This document shows positions 38,560 to 50,330 of a stretch of 50,828 nucleotides of DNA, piece by piece (position 1 is the stretch's first letter; each line of letters begins with the position of its first letter). The DNA comes from Hyphochytrium catenoides. Taxonomy: Eukaryota; Sar; Hyphochytriomycetes; Hyphochytriales; Hyphochytriaceae. Where the stretch lies: contig FLMG01002566.1 of assembly GCA_900088475.1 (NCBI GenBank), forward strand, positions 2,259 to 53,086, written 5' to 3'. The position numbers and the translations under genes were made by a program. A model generated the notes under the pieces. That model was not told where the DNA came from, made no database searches, and worked only from the letters and a program-made list of their open reading frames with translations.

Positions 38560-41533
38560 ATGGCGACGCAGGTTCGGCAACTCAGTTCTGCAGAAGAGTT
38601 CAGCGCCTTCGTGAAGGACCAGATTTGCACAGTCCTCTGGTTCTGGGCGACATTCCATGAGGAGAGCAAGGATGGAGGGCAGTTAGACCAACTGGTGGGC
38701 CGCTTAGCGGCGCTCAATCCCAACCTTGGCTTCGCGAAGGTAACGCACGTGGTCGAGTCAGCCCCGGAGCTTCGCGGCCCTCTCACCTGCGCTTGTAGGT
38801 TGACGCGGAGGAGGTCACGGAGCTGAGCGAGCGCTTCGAAGTCGCCGTCGTGCCCACATTTCTCTTCATGCAGGTATATTACTAGGTACCGCGTCCTCCG
38901 TATCACAACTCGCGCTGACTGGCAACGCTTGCAAGGGCTCCAACGTTGTAGATAAGCTTGAAGGAGCCAACGTGAGCGAACTGGCCAAGAGAGTTGACCT
39001 CTTTAGTAAGAGTGTGGGAACGAAGAGAGATGCGAAGCAGAAAGCTGTGGCAACGAATGTAAGACGCCTTGGCGCACCTGTGGCGCTTTGTCGTGCGCTT
39101 AGTGCCTTCTAACTCGGCGACCCATCCAACAACAGGGAGCAGCAAAGAAGGATCTGAACGAGCGTCTAAGCCGACTGGTCAGGTAGGATAGCTTGGCGGC
39201 TTGATATCCCTCATCTGCGGGTGGAGACTTATTCTAATTCTATTCAGAGCCTCGCCTGTAATGCTTTTCATGAAGGGAACGCCCTCAGAGCCAAAGTGCG
39301 GCTTCAGCAGACAGACCGTGGAGCTGCTCAATGCCGCCAAAGTTGCCTTTGGCTCCTTCAACATCTTGAGCGACGAAGAGGTTCGTCACTCTCTTCCAAC
39401 TATCTTTCGGTCATGATTCCTGAAGATCCCTATACCGTCATATACTGCTTTCTACCTTATGGCTGCAAAGTGCTGCATCTTCACTTTCTCTCCTCCTCTC
39501 TATGGCTTGCTTTAGATCTATGGCTTGCTTTAGAAGAGATGGCTTCCTTACGCTTCTTACAGGTCCGGCAAGGTCTCAAAGAGTTCTCGAATTGGCCAAC
39601 CTATCCACAACTCTATGTACGGGGAAAGCTTATTGGAGGTCTCGACATTTTGAAGGAGATGAACGAAGAAGGCAACCTGAAGGAGCAGCTTGGCCAGGAT
39701 GACATGGAAGGTAAGGGCGATCCAAACTGGACGGATGGAGAGCAGGAAGAGCGAGAGGGTAGAAGAAGAGAAAGTGTTGATAGGACCAAAGGGCCTGTAA
39801 AATCTAGCCGGAGCATCGCCACCGATTCTAAAGCAGTGGCCGTTGTTCTCCCCACAGAGGAGGTCAGCTTGGAAGATCGACTGAAAGAGTTGGTCAATGC
39901 AGCGCCCGTTATGTTATTTATGAAGGGGACGCCACAGGTCTGCCCAGAACTCTCTTTTCTTGTCTCTCTCCCATCTTCTTTCTCTTCACTCTGTCTTCGT
40001 CTTACCTCCTGACAAACGCTATGTTTACGTTCTCTATGAAGCAGCTACTGCCGCTCTCGCTATCTATCTTTTGGTTAATATAATCAGGACTTGCGGCCTT
40101 GCACCTCCTCTCAAGTAGCTTACCTTTGTCCAGGAACCTCGATGTGGCTTCAGCAGAAAGATGGTACAACTTCTAAGAGACCATCAGGTTGCGTTCAGCG
40201 CGTTTGACATTCTTTCCGATGAGGAGGTAAGCATCGTTGGGCGCTGGTTCAGCCGAAGCTACCAATGGATCCTGCTCTTCCTAACGCTTTGTGAGGTTCA
40301 ATGCAGGAGTTTTCTTTTTGTCCTAAAGGCTTCCTTCATCTAGATTTATTGCTCTTCTCATGGTCTTCTGGTGGAAGGTTATTACATTGCTAAGGTCTTT
40401 CTGATGTTAGGTCCGTCAAGGGCTGAAAGAGTTCTCAAATTGGCCGACATTTCCCCAGTTGTATGTGAAGGGCAAGCTCATTGGAGGCCTTGATATAGCC
40501 ACTGAGATGGCGGTATGTGGAGCATCTGAAGCTTCCGCGGGCAGATGAGTAGAGTAGAATTGGGGACTGTGGATTGTATAATGTCGAAACCTGCCAGTAG
40601 GGCCGTCACGGATATGAGAAAGCAAATCAATGGGCTGGAGCCAAGAAGGCGATGCCAAAGTGAGGAAAAAGTGGGAGGGTTTGACGGTCATCGGACTGAC
40701 GATAAGGCAACCCCGAGAAGGTAGTGCAGGGAACTAACGAGGCATCTTGACAGGAGGAAGGCGATCTTGCGAATCAGCTCGGCCTTGAGCCGAAGGGTAG
40801 CAGCAAGCAGACGGAGAAGAAAGAAGACCTAGCCAAACTGGTGAACAGAGGCAGAGTCATGTTGTTCATGAAAGGTAAGGATGGGGCCGTGGGCATCAGC
40901 GACGAGTGTGTACGCTAGTCGGAAGAAGAGATCCCATTTGGGTGTGGTGGTGTGGTGAGGAGGAGATGACTGGTTCTCTAGCGGCAGAGCATAGACAGAG
41001 ACCTTTCCAGGGAAGTGTCCCCGCACCATTGTGAGGTCAGTTCCCCGGACTGAGGCGTCCATGAGCAGGCTCCCCTCAGGCTCCAAAGTGCGGGTTTAGC
41101 AGGCAGATAGTGGAAATCCTGAATGAGGAAGGCTTCCAGTATGACTCTTTTGATATCCTCACGGACGAGAACGTAAGAAATCTTCGACGTACCAGTTTCT
41201 CCCACTCTGGGGTGTGATGTGTCTCCCTCTTTACTTTGTTTCTTGGCCCTTCTTGTCACTCTTTGCTCGGCTATTTGCAAGCCATCATTGGGTTCTACAG
41301 AGTCGTCCGCCTTTTCTCTCTCGTAACTCCATCATGAAGCTCAGCAGGAACTCAATTTCTTGCTTTAGGTACGTCAAGGGCTGAAGGAGTTCTCGAAGTG
41401 GCCGACTTTCCCTCAGCTTTACGTTGACGGGAACTTTATTGGAGGGTTGGACATAGTGAAGGAGATGCGGGATGAGGGAGAGCTTCAAGCGCTCAAAGAG
41501 CCTAACGAGAATCGCACCGTCTTGCCTTCCTAA
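38560..41533 (+). CDS. GRXS17: Monothiol glutaredoxin, Trx plus three Grx domains
   Basis: Cytosolic/nuclear multidomain glutaredoxins (PICOT/GLRX3/GRXS17) bind [2Fe-2S] clusters and deliver iron-sulfur to client proteins. Exons: 38560-38739, 38799-38873, 38936-39058, 39136-39182, 39248-39380, 39563-39710, 39858-39937, 40134-40226, 40411-40512, 40754-40874, 41069-41172, 41369-41533 (456 aa if 39711-39857 is spliced out, 505 if kept). An N-terminal thioredoxin-like domain lacks a CxxC ([10 protein letters not shown]). Three Grx domains follow with EPKCGFS (Cys159), EPRCGFS (Cys266) and APKCGFS (Cys375). Each then has [37 protein letters not shown]. Three Grx repeats is the plant arrangement; fungi have one and animals two. 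Introns fall at matching places in the Grx repeats (after DEE/DEN), pointing to tandem domain duplication. Confidence 0.96.
39499..39534. repeat. 18-bp tandem duplication in an intron
   Basis: TCTATGGCTTGCTTTAGA occurs twice in tandem within the intron before the glutaredoxin exon at 39563. Each copy ends in a TTTAG acceptor-like sequence, so cryptic splice sites are duplicated. The authentic acceptor is judged to be CTTACAG at 39562. Confidence 0.85.
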
Positions 41534-41769
41534 CCCAGTAATGCATCACTTTACTAATAAACATCAATGGGAGGCCCATAGCATCCTTAGTGAGAGAGAG
41601 AGAGCCCATTTTCCTATATATATATAAATATGAACAGTGTTGCCCAGAACGGGATACAAGCAACGGAGCTCAACTGAAGCATCACTCTTGCTGTTGCGTC
41701 TCTCTCCCAGCCCCTTTGGCTTGCCTGAAGGTAAAAGAGCCCACTTGTCCCTGCTGGTGGACGGATAAA

Positions 41770-42060
41770 ATGGAGATCATCCGAGCTCCGACCTCCGCCC
41801 TATTCAGCAACGAAGATGCGGTGCGCCTATGGTACAAAGTAGCGAAGAGTGGAGAAGACGCTGTTCATTTCTGTTCCCCTTGTGCCGATAGCCTTCTGCC
41901 TCATTCAAGCCTGTCAGTCCTGAAGGTACAAGACCGTGGGGTCTTTCTTCCTCTGACCTGGCTACGCCCAATTTTTATAAATCTCCTTCACATATTCTGA
42001 CTGCAGGTGGTTGAGCCCGATATATCTGTCAGGAAGCCTAACTCTATAGTCCGCTCCTAA
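41770..42060 (+). CDS. Hypothetical small protein, 2 exons
   Basis: Exon 41770-41925 (MEIIRAPTSALFSNEDAVRL...) joins exon 42007-42060 (VVEPDISVRKPNSIVRS-stop) at a phase-0 intron with donor AAG|GTACAA and acceptor CTGCAG. The product is 69 aa. The first exon contains FCSPCADSLL, with two cysteines spaced CxxC. I do not recognise the family. The frame is open upstream to 41590, so a longer N terminus or an earlier exon is possible. It sits 237 bp after the glutaredoxin stop and faces the end of the LRR/C2 gene 205 bp away. It might also be an alternative 3' end of the glutaredoxin transcript. Confidence 0.45.
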
Positions 42061-42191
42061 AGTGCGGTGCGGAGAACGGAATATACTAAGATTAACCCGC
42101 GGTGACTGCCTCCAGTGATCCCGTACTTCATGTCAAGAGATAGTATCAGAGCAGGGCAGGAGAGAAAGAGAGAGCGTGAGAGGGAGAGAAA

Positions 42192-42219
42192 GCGTGAGTG
42201 AGAGAGAGAGAGAGAGAGA
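42192..42219. repeat. (GA)n microsatellite
   Basis: A short GA run in the 3' spacer between the 69-aa hypothetical gene and the LRR/C2 gene. Confidence 0.8.
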
Positions 42220-42264
42220 AACGAAGCACCGATCTGAGGAATAGCAGAGATGCAGAGACGGCAG

Positions 42265-45200
42265 TCACTTATGAACTACAAGAAGTGTCGGCAAGAGACA
42301 GTCCAAACGCATGTTAAACGGATAATCGTAGGTAGCGCGCTGTAAGCAGCCTGATGCAGAACGTCAAAGGCAGACGGTTCGTGGTCAGCTGACTTACTTG
42401 GTGACCTCTGAGGTTGAATGGTGGCGACAAGCTTCCGATAGCCGGGATGATGGATGCTGTCCACGTCGAAGTGTTCATCTACAGTGTACTGCTGGGCGGG
42501 AGACGGAGAAAGAGGGACAGTGAGGCAAGAGAAGCATTGAACAGGGGGAACGAGGTGAAGAGTTGACCCGAGCAGATTTTATGAAAGAGGTGTCCCAGTC
42601 CCTTACCTGCTTAGCCGCAGGGACTCTTGGACCGTTGCCATTTGTGACTATGGGGGCAACTGTGGCCTTACGCCTGAACGATGGAAGAGCTTGAGGTTAA
42701 GAACAAACAGAGAGAGAGGCAAAATGGGCTCTAAGTGTATCGACTTTACCTAAACGCTAAGGACTGCTGAGGAGGCTGCGGCTCTTGGTCATCCCCTAGG
42801 GAGCGATGTAAGTGGAGGAAAGACGGTAGCAGTCGGAGCTCGCCATTATCCTTACCTCCGAGCTGTGAAGGACTGTTAAACACAAAGTCTCTTAGGGGCT
42901 GCTCTTGGTTTTGTGCCCTCACGAACCAAAGCGGCGCCGTCTGGGAAGACGGGGAGCGTCCCCGTTTTCGAGTGAGGGAGGACGTCGGGGCGGTGATAGA
43001 TGGTGCTGGAGCCCATGCGCTCGTTGGTCTCTGCTCCTTGGTCCGTCCCGCGCTCCTTGAGTTCAGAGGCAGATCAGTTAGAGCAGCCGTTAAAGCTGTT
43101 ATTAGGGGTTGATGCCAAGTGAAGAGTGAGGTAAACGGAAGAGCCAGACAAGCGGCGGACGTTACTGAGAACTGGACAGGGACGGAGGTGCCCGAAAGTT
43201 ACAGAAAGGGCGTACGACTGCAAGGTGCAGCAACTGAGGGATAGAAGGAGCCGGAGAAAGAGAGAGAGTTTGCTTCGTACCGATAAAGCAACCTGAGCTT
43301 TAACCTGACAGCACAAGAAGTTGGCAATTTGGCTCGAGATCTGCTCTCAGGAGCTTTTAGAGGGAACCACTCAGCGTGTCTTTTCTAATGGATGGGCGAT
43401 GTCAGCCTCTGGTAGCGAGTGGTAGAAGGACGACTAAGGAAAGAAGAAGAGGGCTAAAAAGAGAGAGGATAATAAAGGATGTAGAGGCGGGAGAGATCAT
43501 GTACCTGGTCCAACAGCCTCTGAAAGCCAACTCGCGCCTCACCAATCATCTCGTCGCGGCCAGACCGAGAGTCTTGCATGACTCGGACCACGAGAGTTGC
43601 CTGTGTTCGAAAGAAGAGCAGATGTCTATGTCTTTCTGGGGTTATCAGGACTAACTTCTTCCTCCACAGACCCCACAACGAAAAACCTTGCCATTGGCTG
43701 GAGCTTACCTCATAGCTGAGGATAGGGCTGATGGTGAACGACTGGTTCCATTGAGGGTAGAGATCGTCATACTTCGTGTCAGTCCTATAGGCCTGACGCG
43801 TTTCAGCTCCAGTTCTCCTTCTGGCGCTCTCATCCATATCGCTGGTGCCTAGAGCTGAAGATGGCTCAACTGCCAGGAGAACGTAGGGATCCGCCTGGGC
43901 AGGAGAGCGAATGATAAGCCCAATCTACCCTATTCTTGCTAGATCAAACGGGGTTGATGTCGACCACGCTTTTGTTCGCATCCTTCGCCCTCTAAAGCCT
44001 GAAAAGCTTGGATGTCCATCCTTCAACGATGTATAATCGCTTGCGACGTTCTTACCTTTGCAAAGAGTTTCTTCATATTTGGCAAGTCTCTGGCGCTGAT
44101 CACCGTCACCTCGAGTCGCGCAAGGCTCCTCCCTTCTTCGTCGACGTCTATTCCTTCTGCCACCACAGGTGCTGTGGACGGGGCCGTGGGAGGCTCTGCA
44201 CTCATAACAGGAGCAATGAATTGAAGAATGGAGCAAAGTAGAAAGGAAACACAGGAGGCATACGGAAGGCAAGTCGAGTTACTGAATATTCCCCCAAGCA
44301 GCAGATGAGAGTAAATATTAAGAGGTGGAACGGGAGTCGTGAGTGCAGTGAGGAGAACAACATACCATCAACATGTTCTTGCGCTTGTTCCTCCTGCAGG
44401 AGACTTCTGCGCAATGATAACTTCGGCGTAGGGACCTCTGAAAAACTGAGACATTAAAAGAAGTCAGTACTAAAGGGACGGGAAGTTGGCTCAAGAAAGC
44501 AGAGGAGTTTCATAATAACGTACGATTCCTGCTGTGTTGGCTTGTCTATTCCTCCCGTCAAGAGCTTGACGGGCTCTGTGTTGACCGCCTTATCCACTTT
44601 TCGCAGCGGACTTTGAGTCTTATGCAGTTCTTGATGAAGATTCGGGAAGAAGCGGAATGGCTTTAGGTGTATCAAAAGAAAGAGAAACGTGCAAAGGTTA
44701 GAGGAAATATTTGTACCTGCTTCTCTCTGGGCTCTTCTGCCAACCTTTGCTTCCCACTCCTTATAGCGCACTTCCCAGGAGTGAGCTAGTCTACATAGAG
44801 GAGGGGTGAGGTTGAGCAAATATTTGGAGGAGGTCTTTAGCCCCTAAATAGCCGCTTCACTTTCCTTCTTCACCGTTTACGTCTCTCTCCTCCCTCAACC
44901 TTCTCTTGGTGTCGCCCTCGGACCTATAAGTGTTGATCAAATGCAATCCTAGGGTTCCTTCCTCTCTTGATCCCTCTATTACCCCTTTTACAAAGCCCCA
45001 TTCGGGCCTCTGAGCTCAGGCTTTTCCAGCTAGGGTTAAGAACTTCACATCATTCGGACCTTTCCACCTCTTCCTTCGCCTCCTTTAGCATCTGTTCTTC
45101 TGCTTCCAACTGCTGTTTCTCTAGAATAGACCTTCTGCTGAGCATCAGCTCTAGATTGGTCTCCAAAACTCTCTGCTCCAAGAGACAAAATGCATATAGA

Positions 45201-48200
45201 CGTGAAAAGATCAGATCCCTTCACCTATAGTAACTCTCCGAATCCCCTTAACCTCCTTGCTGAGGTTGCCGTGCATTGCGCCCGCCCTGCAGCTGTCTAT
45301 AACTGTTCTCCTCCCCTTACAAACATTACAATCTCTCTTTAGGCATATCGCTATCTTAAGTCTTAAGAACTGTCCTCAGATCCATTCTTACCCTACCTGC
45401 CGCTCTCTTTGCTCCTCCAGCTGTAGTCTGAGGGCCTTAAGTGCCTCATCATCCACATCTTGGGAGCTTAACGTTGTCCGCAGGAACCCGTTGGCGGGAG
45501 AAAAAGGAGAGAAGGAAAGTGTGGGAGGAGCTGGGGAAGAAGCAAAGGAACGGGAAGGTTCGGAGGGCTCCTGGAGGAGGCCACTGGAGACTGGAAGGTT
45601 GGACTCCATATCCTTCGAGCCATTCACGTCTCCGGAGGTCTCCGATTTCCGCCGCTCCGTGCCCTGTGCACACTGTGAGGGACACAGGAAAGATTAAGTA
45701 GAATGACTTCAACGGGGGGAAGTGAGACTGGCAGAGACAGGGTAGAGTAAACGCGAGTACGGGTGAACCGTATGGAAGTTGAAGGAACTCTAAAACAGAA
45801 GTTAGCTGATTATACCGGGCGAATCTTCAGCTCTATCTCTGCCTGTGCTCCAGTAGACAGCTGGAGAGAATGCCGCTTTCCTTGAAGTGTGATTTGAGGC
45901 TGTGAATCTCTGCCAAACTCTGCCGGAAGTGCAGATGTTTGCACAGGTCCATCCTTCTCCAAGTGAGTAATTTCTTCCCTTTGCTCCTTCTCGACGCCCA
46001 CGCTGGCGCTTGGGTTCTCTTGCTCTATTTCTCCATCGTCTCTCGGATTACCATCTCCTCCTTCAAGCTCTTCCTTGGCCATGGCTGAGGCAGAAGGCGT
46101 CATAACGCCAGTGTTCTTTCCTCTAAGTCGAAAGTTTGTCGGCGACTCTAGAGCCTCACCACCATTTGCGGTCGGCGCACTGACGAAGTAGGAAAGAGCG
46201 AAAAGAGGACCGAATGCGTAACTCAAAAGATGGTTGCGAAAAGGAAGCAAGCTAAAAGAACCAAGGAGCCATATTAGAGAGAGTAAGAAGACATATCAGC
46301 TGCATTGAGGACGACGGTGAAGAAGACAGACCAGAGAGAAGAGATGGATGCATACATTGTGACGGGTTCCGGCCGGCTCAAGGGGCGGTGAGCTCGAGCT
46401 TGCGCATAAGAGAGGGACTCCCGCTGCGCCTGGAGAAGCAAATCCTGCTCTCTTAATAACGTGTCTCGATGCTTCGTTGCCTGTTTAGCCACCCTAGCTT
46501 CCAGCTGCGCTATCTGCACGCAGGCAGAAGCCCACGGTACGGTGTGGGTTAGCAACAGGTTTGAGGAGGAGGAGCATATCAGACAATGTATACTTTTCAG
46601 GCAGCAGAAAAATGCAAGGTAGAGAAGTCATTGTCTTAAAATAAAGGATGGCCACGTCCCCCTCCTTGCCATACCTCCGTCTGGGTCCTTAGTTGCTGGT
46701 TCTCCAAGGTATGGAGTCCATCCGCAGCCTGAGCTAACTGCTGCTCCAGTTCTAGCTGATCTTCTATCTGGCCCTCCTCGCAAACCTAGTGGTCGTACCA
46801 AAATCAAGACAGAAGGTCACTAAGGAATCGAGCAAGCCATCAGGCATTTAAACCTCGAAACCCCATTGCAGCTTTCTTTCATGCTCTCATCATCGTCAGC
46901 CTAGGACCATAAGCCATGCTGCCATTATTTCTCTACGTCTAAATTCTGACTCTCCAATAAATTGCTCTCCCTTATGTCCTGAGTGGCTGTGACGTGGGGA
47001 CTCACCTTCAAGTTCCGCATTCGTAGGACCAGCCGACGGTAGAAAGTCTCAGCGTCTTCCCCTGCAAACCTTACGAGGGTTCCGCCTCCAGCCGCCCCTG
47101 TGGGAATTTCCTCGCCTCCGTTTGCTGTCTCCTCCGCTAGCTTCCTTCTTTCCCACTCCTCTAACGACCTCTTCAGCTGCACCCTCGGATCTAGGCTCTT
47201 TGCAATGCCCCTGTCATCTCTCTCGGAAGAGGTCTCTAGCACTAGAATCTGGGCCTCAAGCTCTGCAATGTCCTTCAGAGCTAACGAAAGAGCTTGAGAC
47301 ACATCAGCCGCTTCGTCCTGGGATCTTTGCAGTTGCTGAGAGAGCATCGTGATGCTGCTGTCGAAGACAGTTAACGGTTCCTCGTCGTGCATTCTTCCCT
47401 CGGATGAAGAGGGATCTCCGGAATGGGAATCCCCAAAGCTTGGTCCCATGACAAGAGATTCAGTGCGAGCGACGAGCTTCTCCTGAATCTTTTCCATCTT
47501 CTTCTCAAGAGCTTCTTTCTGCATCTGCAAGACCGATAGAAGCAAGGAGCGGCGCCCATTGTGGAGAGAGACGAAAAGAGTGAGTCCACTGTAAGCCATT
47601 GCAAATAAGAAAAGCTAAGGTCTACCCCAGCTACATCGGTATATATGGATAGAAAATGGGCTGAACCAAGGAAGGTGAAAGGAAGCCAAGTCTGCGACGA
47701 AAGTATGTGACCATGCACCGAAGAGTCTATGGTTCGGCCCAGCGAGCCCATCATCAACCCCAGCTCGCATTCTTGCTGTGATCACTCGGTACATCAGTTC
47801 CCCTCCTCTACAGCCTTCATCTCTAGCACCCAGGCGACTGCTCCCAATATTCTCTGAGTCTCTCATGTTCTCACCTTTAGCTTATCACGAGACCTAAGCC
47901 TTGCTACCAGCTCTTTCTTGATAAAGTCCAAGCTCAGCTCTTTCTCAACATCAATATCTGGAACCTTTCCGCCTAGCTCTGCGGCCACTCGCTCTCTTTG
48001 ACTGCCCACTCGAGAGAGAGAGGTGCGAGTAGCTTGCACTCGTTGGTTAAGCTCTGCACGCTGACGCTTTAGCTCTGACTGGCGGCGTTGTAGACCCAGA
48101 GCTTGCTGCTGAAGCTGAAGGTAATGAAATTGAAGTGCGTGGATGACTTCCTCTTCTTTTCCTTCCGTTACCAGAGACGCAGGTGCATTCTTATCTTCCT

Positions 48201-50330
48201 CTCCGTTTTCTCTCTCTTCTTTCTTTATGTGTCGCGAAGAATGGTCTTCGTAAGGCTTTGAGGTTGAGAAATCTTCTATGGCGGTGGACCTCGATGTCTC
48301 CAACGGTAAGAACTCTTTATCACCTCTTACCACCTGTGGCGGCTGAGGGGTTCGAAGAACAGGACTTAGTAGGGTCGGAGTCCCTGGGAGTGAAAGGGAA
48401 CCGTCTCCTCTCCCAACAGAGAGAGAGAGCGACGAGCGTCGGGACCGATCAGGAGTAGAGAATGCTTGCGAGTCTACCCGGAGGAAGGCCAACTCCTGTT
48501 CCAACTGAGTGAGTTGAGAAGTGGCGTCGGTCCACTCCTTTGACTTGTTAAGAAGGAGCTGCTGTTTGACGCTCAGCTCTCTCTTTAGCCGCGTATTTTC
48601 CTCTTTGAGTTTCGAGGAAAGAAGCATTGCCTCGTCTGCCTTTCTCTCTTCTTTCTCTCGCGCCAACCGCACTTGCTCTTCAGTGTACGACTTACCAAAC
48701 CGCTGAAGAGCCTCTTTTCTAAGATCGGCTGTGACAGCTTCACAATCGAGGGATGAGAGGGAAGAGAGAGAGAAGACTACGAAAGAGCGGTAGTGCTCTA
48801 GTCTGGCAATAGGGTTGGTAGCGAGAGAGAGATGCATAAGATTCGAGAGATGCGCCAGGTGCTTTACCTCCTTGATGACCAAGAGATTGTTTCCAGACAG
48901 GTCCAGGGTTTGGAGGAGGGAGAGCGCGGAGATATCCTTTGGTATCTTCGTTATGAAGTTACCACTGAGATCTAAGACTTTCAGAGAAGAGAGCGAAAAT
49001 ACGTTCTCTATGACTTTGATATTGTTCCTAGCAAGGTGGAGCTCCTCCAAGAGAGAAAGACACTCTAGGTTGTCAATCCGGTATATCTGGTTCCCGCTGA
49101 GAATGAGTTTGGAGAGGTTCCGAAAAGCGTTCAGAGCAGGGATAGCTTTCAGGCGCATCGGCTCTCCAAGCGGGGAGTTCAGGTCCAAGCTTTTCACTGT
49201 TAAAGGCTCAGTGGACCCCACGATATTCCTACAAGAAGGAGAACGATTGAAGAAGAGTAAACGAAAGCAGAAAGAGAGAGAGAGACAGAGAGAGAAAGAG
49301 AGAGAGACGAGAGTGAGTGAAAGAGAGAGGGGAGAAGGCAGAAAGGAGCGGGAAAGCGGGAGTACCAGAGGAGATCAGAAATGGCAGGGAACGGCAAGTC
49401 ATCGTCAACCTCAGACTGAAAAAAGCAAGAGGAGGGCGGTGTGGCAAGACAGCGGGCGCGCGGGCTCCGCGTCAGGATGTGTAGAGATGCAGACAGTGAG
49501 GAACCATCGGAAGAGGTCGAGAGAAATTGTGCCTTGACAAAAGACCGGGAGACACAAGCAACAGTGATAAGATGGAGATCTTTTAGCTAGCCCTCAGCAT
49601 AAGAAACAATAGATACAAGGAGGATGAAAGGGGAAAAGACCGCGTAGTGATTGAAGGGTGGACACAGGAGGTTACGTTTGACTCGGGACACAAAGACTGG
49701 ATCAGAAAAGTGGAAAGTGAGGAGGAAGGAAGGAGAGTATGCAAGACCGGGGGCGAGCTAAGATAGAGGAACCCGCGAGAGGAAGAAAAAGAAAGAGTTG
49801 AAGAGAGACAGAAGGAGACGAGAGAGGAGGGAGCTAGCTCCAGAGATGAGACAAGAAAGACTCGATGAGTGGAGGGGAAGATGGAAGGGAAGGGGACTGC
49901 GATGTTGCATCGCTCACCTAAGGACATCTGCGAGTTTCCGGCCATGGAACATGACCTTCCTGTCCTTCTTGAACAGAAGCTCCCCATCTTCTGGCACCGG
50001 ATGCTGCTTTGCCGCAGCTGAAGGAGGGAGAGCGGGATTCTGGGCCTCACTCTTCTCACTGCTGCCTCCTTCTTGTCCTAAGCTCTGCATCTCCTCCAAG
50101 CTGCACACCATAGAGCCAAGACCTGCTCCTCTTGCCGTCCTTTCTCTTTCTACTTTTCCTACCAGCGGAGATATATCCGCACATGTCGGCAACATCTTTT
50201 ATAGACAAGAGCTGCCATCTGGTCCGAGCGATCCTGATCTCTTCTCAGCACGCCTTGCTCTCTTCATCTCCTCTTATCGATAGCGACCTGCAAGCCTGGG
50301 AGGACCTCCAGAGGGCGGAGGCGCCGCCAT
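42265..50330 (-). CDS. Leucine-rich repeat, coiled-coil, C2-domain protein
   Basis: About 22 minus-strand exons, roughly 1465 aa: 50330-50288, 50158-49956 (or 49918), 49415-49366, 49228-47875, 47524-47006, 46785-46675, 46513-46356, 46179-45816, 45672-45397, 45172-45060, 44790-44717, 44629-44520, 44435-44366, 44195-44056, 43894-43709, 43600-43505, 43345-43305, 43055-42856, 42795-42750, 42673-42607, 42488-42398, 42350-42265. Residues about 125-260 are SDS22-type LRRs (NLSKLILSGNQIYRIDNL, LEELHLARNNIKVIEN, LKVLDLSGNFITKIP), closed by an LRR-cap-like LSSLDCEAV. A long coiled coil broken by Ser/Pro linkers follows. Residues about 1170-1300 form a C2 domain (LARLEVTVISARDLP, ADPYVLLAV, YDDLYPQWNQSFTI, DEMIGEARVGF). 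Such parts recur in centriole and transition-zone proteins; that role is inference. The junction of exons 2-3 is unresolved, and those at 44520/44435 and 43345 are weak. Confidence 0.8.
49274..49332. repeat. (GA)n tract in an intron of the LRR/C2 gene
   Basis: GA/GACA-rich purine tract on the plus strand, so a pyrimidine tract in the sense transcript. It lies just upstream of the acceptor at 49229 and probably serves as its polypyrimidine tract. Confidence 0.75.

Noticed and set aside
45050-45172. End of a separate LRR/coiled-coil gene at the TGA at 45050
   Set aside because: A donor at 45059 and acceptor at 44791 in matching phase continue the frame into the C2-bearing part. Kept as the main alternative.
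47615-47866. Minus-strand frames between LRR/C2 exons 4 and 5
   Set aside because: Intronic; no homology, and exon phases join directly across (GTGAGA donor, TTGCAG acceptor).
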